DNA of 64,000 bases from Microbacterium thalassium (GTDB lineage: Bacteria; Actinomycetota; Actinomycetes; Actinomycetales; Microbacteriaceae). Shown piece after piece: positions 45,853 to 54,361 of the stretch (positions within the stretch are counted from its first letter, which is position 1; each line of letters opens with the position of its first letter). The notes beneath the pieces are model-generated. The model was given only the letters and a program-made list of their open reading frames with translations, searched no databases and was not told the origin of the DNA. The stretch covers positions 3,286,001 to 3,350,000 of the forward strand of contig NZ_JACHML010000001.1 in the NCBI RefSeq assembly GCF_014208045.1, written 5' to 3'. Position numbers and translations under genes: made by a program.

Positions 45853-47382
45853 ATGGCCACCGGGACCGATGCCTCCCTGCCCGCGGCGGGGGCGGAACCG
45901 CACACGCGACGCGAGCGGCTGAGTGCGCTGCGCGACGACCTGCGCGACCTGCGCCTCAACGCAGAGCGGCGCGAGGAGCGGCTGGCGGATGCGATCGACG
46001 CGGTCCACCCGAGCCACCGCCGCTGCGCCGCGAACCTCGCCCACTACCTGGCGCTGCGCGCGCACGACCTGCGCCCGGTTCAGGAGCGGCTGTCGGCCGA
46101 GGGGCTGTCGTCGCTCGGGCGCATGGAGGCGGATGTGCTGGGCAACCTCGACGCCGTCCTCGGCATCCTCGGCGACGTCCTCGACGGCGGGGTGGCACCG
46201 GTCGGCCGCACTGTGAACGTGTGCGACACCGACGCGCTCGGACTCGCCGCCGCGGCGCTGCTCGGCGGGGAGCCCGAGGATCGCACGACCCGGATCATGG
46301 TGACGCTCCCGAGCGAAGCGGCCGACGACTGCGCGCTCGTCGGGGGTTTCGCCGACGCGGGCATGGACGTGGCGCGCATCAACTGCGCGCACGACGACCC
46401 CGAGGCGTGGGCGCGCATGGCGGATCACGTGCGCGCCGTCGGCTCCGGCATCCCCATCGCGATGGATCTGGCCGGCCCCAAGGTTCGCACCGGACCCATC
46501 CAGCCCATGACCGGCAGGAAGGCCGCGAAGAAGCCGCGTCTGGTCGTCCACCCCGGCGACCTCATCACGCTCACCGCGTCCCCGGACGCCGTGCAGGCGA
46601 CCGTCGGCCCCCGTCACCGGATCGGCTGCACGCTGCCCGAGGCGGTCGACGCCGTGGAGGTCGGCCATCGCGTCGCGTTCGACGACGGCGACATCGAGGG
46701 GGTCGTCGAGCTCACCCGACCAGGCGAGGCCGACGTGCGTGTGACCCTCGCGGCTCCCGGTGGCGCGAAGCTGCGGGCGAAGAAGGGCATCAACCTTCCG
46801 AACACCGAACTGCCCGTCGCCGCCCTCACCGCCGAGGACCGCGCCGCCCTGCCGCACGTCGTCGCGATCGGCGACATGGTGCAGCTGTCGTTCACGCGCA
46901 GCGTCGAGGACGTGCGCGACCTGTTCGACGCCCTCGACGAGCTCGGGGCGGACGACCTGGGTGTCGTGGTGAAGATCGAGACGCCGTCCGGGTTCGTGGC
47001 CCTGCCCGAGATCCTCTTCGAACTGATGCGGCGCGAGCGCGTGGGGGTCATGATCGCGCGCGGCGACCTGGGCGTCGAGGTGGGCTTCGCGCGCCTCGCC
47101 GAAGTGCAGGAAGAGATCCTGTGGCTGTGCGAGGCGGCGCGCCTCCCCGTCATCTGGGCGACCGAGGTGCTCGACAACCTCGCGGCCACGGGCATCCCGA
47201 CACGAGCCGAGGTGACCGATGCCGCGGCCGGCGACCGCGCCGAATGCGTGATGCTCAACAAGGGGCCGCACATCCCCGAGGCCATCCGCGCGCTCGACGA
47301 CATCCTCACGCGCATGAACCAGCACCTGCGCAAGAAGCGCCCACTGCTGCGCAAGCTCCAGTCCTGGGAGCGGGAGGAGTAG
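45853..47382 (+). CDS. atypical pyruvate kinase
   Basis: Protein of 509 aa with a pyruvate kinase catalytic barrel but unusual ends. Recognisable blocks are IMVTLPSEAADD with GMDVARINCAHD (motif 1 region), MDLAGPKVRTG, KGINLPNTELPVAALTAED, VKIETPSGFVALPEI and VMIARGDLGVEVGF, then WATEVLDNLAATGIPTRAEV and VMLNKGPHI. An extra N-terminal helical domain of about 140 residues is present (RERLSALRDDLRDLRLNAER) and the C-terminal allosteric domain is missing. It may be a regulatory or alternative pyruvate kinase with an insert in the B domain shortened. It is a single gene with a leaderless promoter. Confidence 0.85.
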   Translation: MATGTDASLPAAGAEPHTRRERLSALRDDLRDLRLNAERREERLADAIDAVHPSHRRCAANLAHYLALRAHDLRPVQERLSAEGLSSLGRMEADVLGNLDAVLGILGDVLDGGVAPVGRTVNVCDTDALGLAAAALLGGEPEDRTTRIMVTLPSEAADDCALVGGFADAGMDVARINCAHDDPEAWARMADHVRAVGSGIPIAMDLAGPKVRTGPIQPMTGRKAAKKPRLVVHPGDLITLTASPDAVQATVGPRHRIGCTLPEAVDAVEVGHRVAFDDGDIEGVVELTRPGEADVRVTLAAPGGAKLRAKKGINLPNTELPVAALTAEDRAALPHVVAIGDMVQLSFTRSVEDVRDLFDALDELGADDLGVVVKIETPSGFVALPEILFELMRRERVGVMIARGDLGVEVGFARLAEVQEEILWLCEAARLPVIWATEVLDNLAATGIPTRAEVTDAAAGDRAECVMLNKGPHIPEAIRALDDILTRMNQHLRKKRPLLRKLQSWEREE

Positions 47383-47409
47383 AGACCGAGCGGATGCCGC
47401 GACGCGGAG

Positions 47410-47928
47410 TCAGCCGAGCTCCCGCAGCCACGTCAGCACGAGCTCGTTGGAGCGAAGACCGTAGTCGAGCGTCGCCCGCTGGTACCGGAAGACCTCGGCG
47501 TACTGCTCCGGGATCCGCTGCGCGTCCAGTCCTCGCGCGAGATCCTGCAGCTCGCGGAGCGCCGCTTCGGCGCTCGCCCGCAGCACCGCGAGTGCCTCGT
47601 CGCGCTCGGAGCCGGCGGGCAGCAGGCCCAGCAGATAGACCTTGGCGAGCATCGCCGTGTCGGCGTTCGCGCCGCTGAGCGGCTCGCGCATCCAGGAGCG
47701 CCACGCGGACAGCCCTTCCGCCGTCACGGAGTGCACCTTGCGGCGCCGGGCCGTGTCGGGATCGTCCTCGGCGATGACGAGGCCCGATTCCACGAGCTGG
47801 CGGAGCGCGCGCTGCAGGCTGCCGAAGCTCGCGCTGTAGAACAGCGACGGCCCAGCCTGGAACTGCTTGTGCAGGTCGTAGAGCGACATCGGCGCGAGCA
47901 TGAGCAGCCCCAGGATCAGGAATTGCAT
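47410..47928 (-). CDS. PadR-family transcriptional regulator (AphA-like C-terminus)
   Basis: Regulator of 172 aa. The winged helix reads FLILGLLMLAPMSLYDLHKQF, SFGSLQRALRQLVESGLVIAED, RKVHSVTAEGLSAWRSWMRE, and the C-terminal 90 residues form the AphA-like helical dimerisation region (LLGLLPAGSERDEALAVL). It is divergent from a serine hydrolase gene and shares a promoter region containing AGATATATCT and CCCTT/AAGGG repeats, so it probably represses both genes. Confidence 0.92.
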   Translation of the reverse strand: MQFLILGLLMLAPMSLYDLHKQFQAGPSLFYSASFGSLQRALRQLVESGLVIAEDDPDTARRRKVHSVTAEGLSAWRSWMREPLSGANADTAMLAKVYLLGLLPAGSERDEALAVLRASAEAALRELQDLARGLDAQRIPEQYAEVFRYQRATLDYGLRSNELVLTWLRELG

Positions 47929-47960
47929 CTGGACCTCCCGGCGGATCCGTGGTTATATAC

Positions 47961-47981
47961 CCCTTAGATATATCTCAAGGG
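47961..47981. promoter_or_regulatory. candidate PadR operator in the divergent promoter
   Basis: AGATATATCT (47966-47975) is a perfect palindrome, and it is framed by CCCTT (47961-47965) and AAGGG (47977-47981). It lies between the PadR start (47928) and the serine hydrolase ATG (47992), where it would control both directions; AAGGG also serves as the ribosome binding site of the hydrolase gene. Confidence 0.5.
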
Positions 47982-47991
47982 AGTATCAATC

Positions 47992-49119
47992 ATGAACCGA
48001 CACGCCGCCATCGCCGACATCCGCCCCTCGATCGCCGACCCGGACCGCACCGCGACCGCGCTCGAGAAGATCGCAGCCCGCGCCGCGCGCGCCCGTCGCG
48101 ATCTGCCCCCGCAGCAGATCCTCGTCCGCGCCCCCGGCCTCGAGTTCGCCGCGGGCGACCGCGCGCAGCGGTTCCACGCCGCGAGCGTCGGCAAGATGAT
48201 GACCGCCACCCTCGCGTTCCAGCTCGCCGAGCGCGGTGCCCTCGACCTCGACGCACCGCTCCCCTCGCTCCTCCCGTCCGCGGACCTCTCGGGCCTGTTC
48301 GCACGGGACGGCCGGGATGCGGCATCCGAGGTCACGGCGCGGCACCTGCTCACCCACACCAGCGGCGCCGCCGACTACTTCGAGGACCCGACCGACACGG
48401 GGACCACGTTCGACGGGACGCTCGCTGAGAACCTCGAGCGGTCGTACACCCCCGAGGACCTGGTCGCCTTCTCGCGCGAGCACCAGCAGCCCGTCGGCGC
48501 TCCCGGCGAGCGCTTCTCGTACTCCGACACCGGCTTCATCCTGCTCGGACGCGTCATCGAGGAGGCCGGCGGCGCGACGCTCGGCGCACAGCTCCACGAG
48601 CGCGTCTTCGCCCCCGCCGGGATGGCCGACTCGTGCCTCATGTTCCACACGATGCCCGGCGGGTCCCCCTCGGTTGCCGAGCCCGGCGCGGCCCTGGACA
48701 TCGCGCCGCTGGTCGTCCACGGCGTCGACATCAGCCGCGCACCGGTGCTCAGCAGCGACTGGGCGGGCGGCGGCGTGGTGTCGACCGTCGACGACCTCGC
48801 CCGCTTCGCCGACGCGTGGCACGGCGGAGAGCTCGTGAGCGCGGACTCGCGGGCACGGATGTCGCACCCGCAGAACCGCTTCCGCCGCGGCATCCACTAC
48901 GGCGCCGGCGTCATGCAGCTGCGCTACAGCGAGTTCTTCCCGCTGCTGCGCGGCCTGCCGAACACCGTCGGGCACCTCGGCGTGACCGGGGCGCACCTGT
49001 TCAGCGACCCCGAGCGCGACATCACGATCGTGCTGAACGCCCACTCGACGCGCGAGATGAACCGCAGCTTCCAGCTGCACATCCGCCTGCTGCAGACGGT
49101 GCTGCGCGGCCTGCGCTGA
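47992..49119 (+). CDS. serine hydrolase (beta-lactamase/PBP class C fold)
   Basis: Protein of 375 aa without signal peptide. The catalytic SxxK is in HAASVGKMMTATLAFQLAE, the YxS/N motif is FSYSDTGFILLGRVIEE, and GHLGVTGAHLFSDPERD supplies the HxG-like third motif. It resembles cytoplasmic esterase/D-aminopeptidase-type members. Divergent from and probably controlled by the PadR regulator. An AAGGGAG ribosome binding site precedes ATG 47992. Confidence 0.9.
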   Translation: MNRHAAIADIRPSIADPDRTATALEKIAARAARARRDLPPQQILVRAPGLEFAAGDRAQRFHAASVGKMMTATLAFQLAERGALDLDAPLPSLLPSADLSGLFARDGRDAASEVTARHLLTHTSGAADYFEDPTDTGTTFDGTLAENLERSYTPEDLVAFSREHQQPVGAPGERFSYSDTGFILLGRVIEEAGGATLGAQLHERVFAPAGMADSCLMFHTMPGGSPSVAEPGAALDIAPLVVHGVDISRAPVLSSDWAGGGVVSTVDDLARFADAWHGGELVSADSRARMSHPQNRFRRGIHYGAGVMQLRYSEFFPLLRGLPNTVGHLGVTGAHLFSDPERDITIVLNAHSTREMNRSFQLHIRLLQTVLRGLR

Positions 49120-49128
49120 CCGCGGCGG

Positions 49129-49905
49129 TCACAGCATCCAGGGCTCGATGTCGTCGAGCGACGCCATCCACTCACGGGGCGGGTCGGCGATGACCGGCGG
49201 CGGGGTCCGCTCGCGGCGGACCCGCCTCACGAACCAGTCCGCCGCGAGGCCACGCGCGCCGGGGCGACCCACCCGCACGCGCGTCAGCTCGCGCGCCCGC
49301 GGCCCGGTCGGGATGTCGCGAGGCAGCTCCGCCGCCGCGACGAGCCAGTCCGGCATCGCGAGCAGGCGCAGCACGTCGCGCAGCCGCTCGGACTCGAACA
49401 CGCTCCACGGGTACTGGAATCGCTCGCCGAGCAGCTCGGTCAGCGGTGCGATCGCCTCGGGGCGCCCCGCCACCTGTCCGAACGCACCCGCGGCGCCGAT
49501 CCCGACCGGCTCGGCGAGGATGTCCGTGTCGGCGTCCGGCTCGCGCGACGGATCGCTGCAGAACCTGCCGACCTCGGCACCGAGACTCCACGCGACGATG
49601 CCCAGCTGGCGATCCTGGCGAACGCGGAACGCGAAGACGGGGCCGGCCACGCGCGCCGCCAGCTCCTCGCCGACCTCGATGATCCCGCGGCGCCGGCTGG
49701 CGACGACGCCGGCGCCGGGCGTGCCCAGCACGATGAGCCACCCGTCGCGCGGCGGCACGACCCAGCCGGTGAAGCGGATCGCCCGTAGCGCCTCCTCGAC
49801 CTCGGGCACGGCATCCGCCCCTCCCGCGAGCGCAACGGCGCCGTAGGAGTATCCGCTGGGCCCCCCGACCGAACCGGAGAAGCCCCCCATGGGAGGTATC
49901 GCCAT
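49129..49905 (-). CDS. hypothetical protein, about 258 aa
   Basis: No family recognised. A Gly/Ser-rich start (MAIPPMGGFSGSVGGPSGYS) is followed by a soluble alpha/beta protein: VEEALRAIRFTGWVVPPRDG, GWLIVLGTPGAGVVASRRRG, and a Trp/Arg-rich end (REWMASLDDIEPWML). The repeated features WLIVLG and VFAFRVRQDRQLGIVAWSLG suggest a domain of immunity-protein or SMI1-like type, but this is only an impression. Start ATG 49905. Convergent with the serine hydrolase gene, and close to the end of the MarR gene. Confidence 0.62.
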   Translation of the reverse strand: MAIPPMGGFSGSVGGPSGYSYGAVALAGGADAVPEVEEALRAIRFTGWVVPPRDGWLIVLGTPGAGVVASRRRGIIEVGEELAARVAGPVFAFRVRQDRQLGIVAWSLGAEVGRFCSDPSREPDADTDILAEPVGIGAAGAFGQVAGRPEAIAPLTELLGERFQYPWSVFESERLRDVLRLLAMPDWLVAAAELPRDIPTGPRARELTRVRVGRPGARGLAADWFVRRVRRERTPPPVIADPPREWMASLDDIEPWML

Positions 49906-50009
49906 GGCACGATTGTGCCGCACCTGCGGGGCCCCGGCGCGGGGCGTTGGACCCATGGGCACGCAAGGCGACGCGGATGCCGCCGCGACGGCGCCGCGCG
50001 CCGCGGGTC

Positions 50010-50588
50010 TCAGACGCGCTCGGCGACCGGTGCCGGGTCGGCGGCGCACTCCTCGGCGGGCGCCGGGTCGGCCGCGCACGCGCCGTCCGGGACGGGGTCG
50101 GCCGCGCACGCCGCGGCGCCGCTGACGGTCACGGCGAGGCGCCGATCGGGGTCGAGCTTGGCGAGGATCGCGTACGACAGCGATGCGAGCTGATCCACCC
50201 CGTCGTCATCGAGCCCGTCGAGGATCATGCGGCGGACGGCGTCGGCGTACAGCGGCCGCGACTCCTCGTACGCGGTCTCGCCCTCGTCGGTCAGCACGGC
50301 GTTGGTGGCGCGACCGTCCTCGGCGCACGGCATCCGCGCCACGAGCTTCTTGCGCTCGAGGCCCGTCACCACGCGCGAGAGGCGGGCCAGGGTGGCGTTG
50401 GTGCGCGACGCGAGCGCGCTCAGGCGCAGGCGATGCCCGTCCGCCTCGTGCAGCGCCTCGAGCAGGGTGAACTCGAAGGACGTCAGGCCCGCCGGGGCCA
50501 GCTCCTTGTCGAGCGCGGTGGGCAGCAGCTCGAGCAGCGCGTGCAGGCGCGCGATCGCCACGCGCTCGTCGTACTGGAGATCCGCCAT
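50010..50588 (-). CDS. MarR-family regulator with Cys-containing C-terminal repeats
   Basis: Regulator of about 192 aa. The winged helix is typical: TSFEFTLLEALHEADGHRLRLSALASR (in part), NATLARLSRVVTGLERKKLV, DGRATNAVLTDEG. Unusually, the last 35 residues consist of three tandem repeats of about 10 aa, each with the form CAADPxPxxx (CAADPVPDGA, CAADPAPAEE, CAADPAPVAE), encoded by a 30-bp DNA repeat. The three cysteines might sense oxidation, but this is inference. It is divergent from an F420-dependent NADP reductase-like gene and shares a promoter with two TTGYA-N2-TACAA sites. Confidence 0.9.
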   Translation of the reverse strand: MADLQYDERVAIARLHALLELLPTALDKELAPAGLTSFEFTLLEALHEADGHRLRLSALASRTNATLARLSRVVTGLERKKLVARMPCAEDGRATNAVLTDEGETAYEESRPLYADAVRRMILDGLDDDGVDQLASLSYAILAKLDPDRRLAVTVSGAAACAADPVPDGACAADPAPAEECAADPAPVAERV

Positions 50589-50609
50589 GCCCTCCATCCT
50601 AGCCGATGG

Positions 50610-50655
50610 TTGCATCTACAACAATCACGCGCTATCGTGTTGGTTGTACCTACAA
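50610..50655. promoter_or_regulatory. two MarR-type operators in the divergent promoter
   Basis: TTGTA-CC-TACAA (50644-50655) is a perfect palindrome and TTGCA-TC-TACAA (50610-50621) differs from it at one arm base. Their centres are 34 bp apart, about three helical turns. They sit between the MarR start (50588) and the reductase start (50706), as expected for autoregulation and control of the neighbour. Confidence 0.6.
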
Positions 50656-50705
50656 GCAACACCGCGCGATCCGCTCCCGGACCGCCCGATCACAAGGAGA
50701 ACCTC

Positions 50706-51284
50706 GTGGCACACATCACGATCATCGGCACCGGCAACATGGCGAACGCGATCGGCGGCCTGTTCGCCGACGGCGGCAGCAGCGTCACCTACATCGCCCG
50801 CGAGGCCGTCGGCACCGCGGCCGTCGAGGGCGACATCGTCGTCCTCGCCGTCCCCTACCCCGCCGTCGACGGCATCCTCGCCGCGTACGAGGGCCAGCTC
50901 GCCGGCAAGACCGTCGTCGACATCACCAACCCGCTGAACTTCGAGACCTTCGACGAGCTCGTGGTGCCCGCCGGCAGCTCGGCCGCCGCGCTCATCCAGC
51001 ACAAGCTCCCCGCCAGCCACGTCGTGAAGGCCTTCAACACCAACTTCGCCGCGACCCTCGCCTCGAAGAAGGTCGGCGACCTCGACACCACGGTGCTCCT
51101 CGCCGGCGACGACGCGAACGCCAAGGCGCAGCTCGCCGCCGCGATCGAGGCCGGCGGCGTGTCCGCGATCGACGCGGGCGCACTCAGCCGCGCGCACGAG
51201 CTCGAGGCCCTCGGCTTCCTGCAGCTGACCGCCGCGGTCGGTGAGAAGCTGCCGTGGACCGGCGGCTTCGCCGTCGCGCGCTGA
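50706..51284 (+). CDS. NADPH-dependent F420 reductase-like (NADP oxidoreductase, coenzyme F420-dependent family)
   Basis: Rossmann protein of 192 aa. HITIIGTGNMANAIGGLFAD holds the NADP-binding GxGxM motif; VVDITNPLNFETFDELVVPAG and HVVKAFNTNFAATLASKKVG are family blocks. True F420:NADPH reductases transfer hydride between F420 and NADP; other members use different partners, so F420 use is not proven. GTG start 50706 preceded by AAGGAGAACCTC. It is divergent from the MarR gene and followed by a strong terminator. Confidence 0.88.
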   Translation: MAHITIIGTGNMANAIGGLFADGGSSVTYIAREAVGTAAVEGDIVVLAVPYPAVDGILAAYEGQLAGKTVVDITNPLNFETFDELVVPAGSSAAALIQHKLPASHVVKAFNTNFAATLASKKVGDLDTTVLLAGDDANAKAQLAAAIEAGGVSAIDAGALSRAHELEALGFLQLTAAVGEKLPWTGGFAVAR

Positions 51285-51309
51285 CACCCGCGCCGACACT
51301 CCTCCCGGA

Positions 51310-51353
51310 CCCCCGGTCGGGCGATCGCACATCGCCGGACCGGGGGTCTTTCG
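51310..51353 (+). terminator. hairpin terminator with T tract
   Basis: GACCCCCGGTC (51310-51320) and GACCGGGGGTC (51340-51350) form an 11-bp stem, extended inside by GGCGAT/ATCGCC, and TTT follows directly. It closes the reductase transcript. Confidence 0.82.
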
Positions 51354-51380
51354 TCCCCCGAGGGTGGATACCCCCTGGGG

Positions 51381-51386
51381 TACCCT
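51381..51386 (+). promoter_or_regulatory. -10 element TACCCT of the TDT transporter gene
   Basis: TACCCT lies 7 nt before ATG 51394, in the leaderless arrangement. Confidence 0.45.
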
Positions 51387-51393
51387 CGAACCC

Positions 51394-52482
51394 ATGAGCG
51401 CGCCCGCCGAGACGACATCCCCCGACCGCACCCCGAGCCGCATCGAGACCCTGCATCCGGCGTGGGGCGCGACCCTCATGAGCCTGAGCGGGGCCGCGCT
51501 CATCACACTGCGCGACCCGCTCGCCGGGACCGGCGCCGACGAGGTGCTGGGGCTGGCGATCCTCGGCATCGCGGCGGTCGTCGGCATCCTGCTCACCGTC
51601 GCGGGGCTCGCACGCATGATCGCGTACCCGTCGGCGTTCCGCGGGGATCTCGCCCACCCCGGCATGGGCGCCATGATCGCGTCGTGGCCGGCGGGCCTGC
51701 AGATCCTCGCCCTCGCGATCCTCCAGGCCGGTGTCGTCGGGGCCCTGCCGGCGGACGCCGCGCTCATCGCCGGCATGTCGGTCTTCGTGCCGGGCCTGAT
51801 CGGCACACTCGCGGCGGGATATGCGTTCTACACGCGCATCATCGGGCTGGCAGAGGTCCCCCACGCGGCCGTCTCGGGGCAGTGGTTCATCCCGGTGGTC
51901 CCGCTCGTGCTGACCCCGAGCATCCTGTACCGCGCGATCGTCCTGGACATGGGCGGCGACCCCGTGCTGTGGGCGTTCCTCGCGGTGCTCGGGTGGGGCA
52001 TCGGCTTCACCCTCTTCCTGCTGCTGGCGTCGATCGTGGGCAGCCGACTGCTGGTCGCGCCTCCCCCGGCCGCGCACCAGGCGCCCGCGTGGTGGGCATG
52101 GCTCGCGCCGCTCGGCGCGGGCGGCATGGGCCTGATCGCGACGACGCACATGGTGACGGATGCCGGCATTCTCGCCGACATCGAGGGCATGACGGCCCTG
52201 ATCGTCACGGCGATGTGGGGCTTCTCGGTGTGGTGGCTGCTGCTGGCGGTGCGCGTCATCGCGAAGGAATGGGGCAGGCTCAGCTTCCACCCCGGCTGGT
52301 GGGGCTTCGGATTCCCCACGGCCGCATTCGTCGGGCTCACCGGCGAGATCGCCCACGTGTGGGGCTTCGAATGGCTGTCCGCGGCCATGCCGGTGCTGTG
52401 GATCGTGGTGCTCGCGGTCGTGACCTGGCTGACGGTCCTCACGATCGGGGCGATGCGCAGCGGAGCGGCGTGGGAGAGGTGA
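51394..52482 (+). CDS. TDT/SLAC1-like transporter (tellurite resistance / dicarboxylate transporter family)
   Basis: Membrane protein of 362 aa with about ten hydrophobic helices (LGLAILGIAAVVGILLTVAG, LAALAG-like segments, and VLWIVVLAVVTWLTVLTIGA). HPAWGATLMSLSGAALITL at the start and FHPGWWGFGFPTAAF near residue 305 are the hallmark sequences of the TDT/SLAC1 family, which includes TehA, malate and sulfite exporters. The ion carried is unknown. Confidence 0.82.
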   Translation: MSAPAETTSPDRTPSRIETLHPAWGATLMSLSGAALITLRDPLAGTGADEVLGLAILGIAAVVGILLTVAGLARMIAYPSAFRGDLAHPGMGAMIASWPAGLQILALAILQAGVVGALPADAALIAGMSVFVPGLIGTLAAGYAFYTRIIGLAEVPHAAVSGQWFIPVVPLVLTPSILYRAIVLDMGGDPVLWAFLAVLGWGIGFTLFLLLASIVGSRLLVAPPPAAHQAPAWWAWLAPLGAGGMGLIATTHMVTDAGILADIEGMTALIVTAMWGFSVWWLLLAVRVIAKEWGRLSFHPGWWGFGFPTAAFVGLTGEIAHVWGFEWLSAAMPVLWIVVLAVVTWLTVLTIGAMRSGAAWER

Positions 52483-52533
52483 GCCGCCCTCGCCTCCCCG
52501 CGAGGTCGTAGCGTTGTCCCGAGAGGGGGCGCC

Positions 52534-52935
52534 GTGTCGGATTTCAACGAGAAGGTCATCGACGAGTTCCGCGCGAACGCGGGGCGCGTGCAGGGGTTCG
52601 GACGCGCGCTGGTGCTGTTGCACCACGTCGGCGCCCGCAGTGGCACGACGCGCACATCGCCCGTCATGGCGATCAGCCCCGATGACGACACGTGGCTGAT
52701 CGCGGCTTCGATGGGCGGTGCGCCGACGCATCCTGCCTGGTTCCACAACCTCCGCGCGCACCCCGACGTCTCCATCGAGACCCCTGAGGGAACCGTGGAC
52801 GTGCACGCCGAGGTCCTCGGCCCCGAGGAGCGCGATGCCGCCTGGCCGCTGTTCACGCAGCGCAGCGACGGCTTCCGGACGTACCAGGAGCGCACGGAGC
52901 GCACGATCCCGATCGTGCGGCTGACGCGACGATGA
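52534..52935 (+). CDS. Ddn-like deazaflavin (F420)-dependent nitroreductase family protein
   Basis: Small split-barrel protein of 133 aa. LVLLHHVGARSGTTRTSPVM (residues about 27-46) and PTHPAWFHNLRAHPDVSIETP are the characteristic motifs of the deazaflavin-dependent nitroreductase family, which bind F420 and reduce nitro compounds or quinones. GTG start at 52534 with GAGAGGGGG upstream. It follows the TDT transporter by about 50 bp. With the F420-NADP reductase-like gene 1.3 kb upstream, it suggests use of F420 in this organism. Confidence 0.92.
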   Translation: MSDFNEKVIDEFRANAGRVQGFGRALVLLHHVGARSGTTRTSPVMAISPDDDTWLIAASMGGAPTHPAWFHNLRAHPDVSIETPEGTVDVHAEVLGPEERDAAWPLFTQRSDGFRTYQERTERTIPIVRLTRR

Positions 52936-53005
52936 CGACCCGGGTAGCCTGACGCGAACGGAAGGACCGGACTGAGGCGTCCGGCTACGAGGCAAGGGAG
53001 CCGCC

Positions 53006-54343
53006 ATGCGAGCAACCCGCGTTCCCGCGCGGCGATTCATCGGCATGGTGCGTCGCGACGGCTTTCTCGATGCGACGGGTGACCTGTGGCGTGCACACGG
53101 GGATGCCTTCGACGTGCGGATCGGCTCGCAGCGGCTCATGTTCCTGATGCACCCGGACGCCGTCACGCAGGTGAACATGACTGCGCGCGACAGCTTCACC
53201 AAGGGCAAGAGCTACGACGGCGTCCGGGCCTTCTTGATCGGCGAGGGACTCGTCGGCAGCACGGGCGACCTCTGGAAGAGACAGCGCAAACTCATGGCAC
53301 CGTTCTTCACGCCTCGGGGCGTGCGGGCCTACTCCGAGATCATGCTTCAGGACGCGATTCGCCTCTCCGAGCGATGGGATGCCCTGGCCGACTCCGACGG
53401 CGGCGTGGACATGTCCGACGAGATGACACTCGTCACCGCGTCGATCATCCTCACGTCGATGTTCAGCACGGCGACGACGGACTCGATCGTCGAGATCAAG
53501 GACGCGGTCGCCGAGATGATCCGGTTCTCCGGCGACACGGTGAAGGTCATCCGGGTGCCGCTGCCCGTCCCGACACCGCGGAATCGTCGATACCTCGCTG
53601 CTCGGGCCCTGGTGCACGGAACGATCGCCGACGTGATCGCGACGCGCCGCAGCATCGACGAAGCGGACTGGCCCGATGATCTGCTCTCGCGACTCATGCT
53701 CGCGCGCGACCCGGCCACGGGCGAACCGATGAGCGAGACGCTTCTGCGCGATGAATCGATCACGACGTTCTTCGCCGGACATGAGACGACAGCCCGCACG
53801 CTGACATTCGCGTGGTACGCACTGGCAGCGAATCCCGAGGCACGCGCACGCCTGCACGCCGAGCTGGACGCGGTGCTCGGCGGTCGCCCCCCGACCGCCG
53901 ACGACCTCCACGATCTGCCCTACACGCTCCAGGTGGTCAAGGAGGTGCTGCGCCTGTTCCCGGCAGCGCCGTTCTATGCGCGCGACGCGATCTCGGATGC
54001 AGAGGTCGCCGGCATCACCGTGCCGGAACGGACGACGGTGATGCTCTCGCCGTACTGGACTCATCGACATCCCGAATTCTGGGACCATCCTGATCGATTC
54101 GATCCGGATCGGTGGGGTGGTCGGCAAGAGGCCGACATGCACAGCCACCAGTACCACCCATTCGCGGCAGGACCGAGGATATGCATCGGCAACAGCTTCT
54201 CGCTGCTCGAATCGCATCTGCTGCTCGCTGTCCTCGCCCAGCGATTCTCGCCCCGCCTCGCCGAGGGAGCCCGGCCGCGGTGGCACATGCACGGCACGCT
54301 GAGCTTCGAATCAGGACTTCCGATGCGCATCGAACGCCGCTGA
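53006..54343 (+). CDS. cytochrome P450
   Basis: Heme monooxygenase of 445 aa. The I-helix oxygen-binding motif is FFAGHETTARTLTF, the ExxR motif is in VVKEVLRLFPAAPF, and the heme thiolate is C393 in FAAGPRICIGNSF. The overall pattern (RKLMAPFFTPRGVRAY, FDPDRW) resembles the CYP102/CYP110/class IV-like fatty acid hydroxylase side of the family. No ferredoxin or reductase gene is adjacent, so it relies on partners elsewhere. An AAGGGAG site precedes ATG 53006, and TAGCCT at 52947 could be the -10. Its codon third positions are less G/C-rich than those of its neighbours, which hints at horizontal acquisition. Confidence 0.93.
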   Translation: MRATRVPARRFIGMVRRDGFLDATGDLWRAHGDAFDVRIGSQRLMFLMHPDAVTQVNMTARDSFTKGKSYDGVRAFLIGEGLVGSTGDLWKRQRKLMAPFFTPRGVRAYSEIMLQDAIRLSERWDALADSDGGVDMSDEMTLVTASIILTSMFSTATTDSIVEIKDAVAEMIRFSGDTVKVIRVPLPVPTPRNRRYLAARALVHGTIADVIATRRSIDEADWPDDLLSRLMLARDPATGEPMSETLLRDESITTFFAGHETTARTLTFAWYALAANPEARARLHAELDAVLGGRPPTADDLHDLPYTLQVVKEVLRLFPAAPFYARDAISDAEVAGITVPERTTVMLSPYWTHRHPEFWDHPDRFDPDRWGGRQEADMHSHQYHPFAAGPRICIGNSFSLLESHLLLAVLAQRFSPRLAEGARPRWHMHGTLSFESGLPMRIERR

Positions 54344-54361
54344 CACGAGCGCGGACACGGC

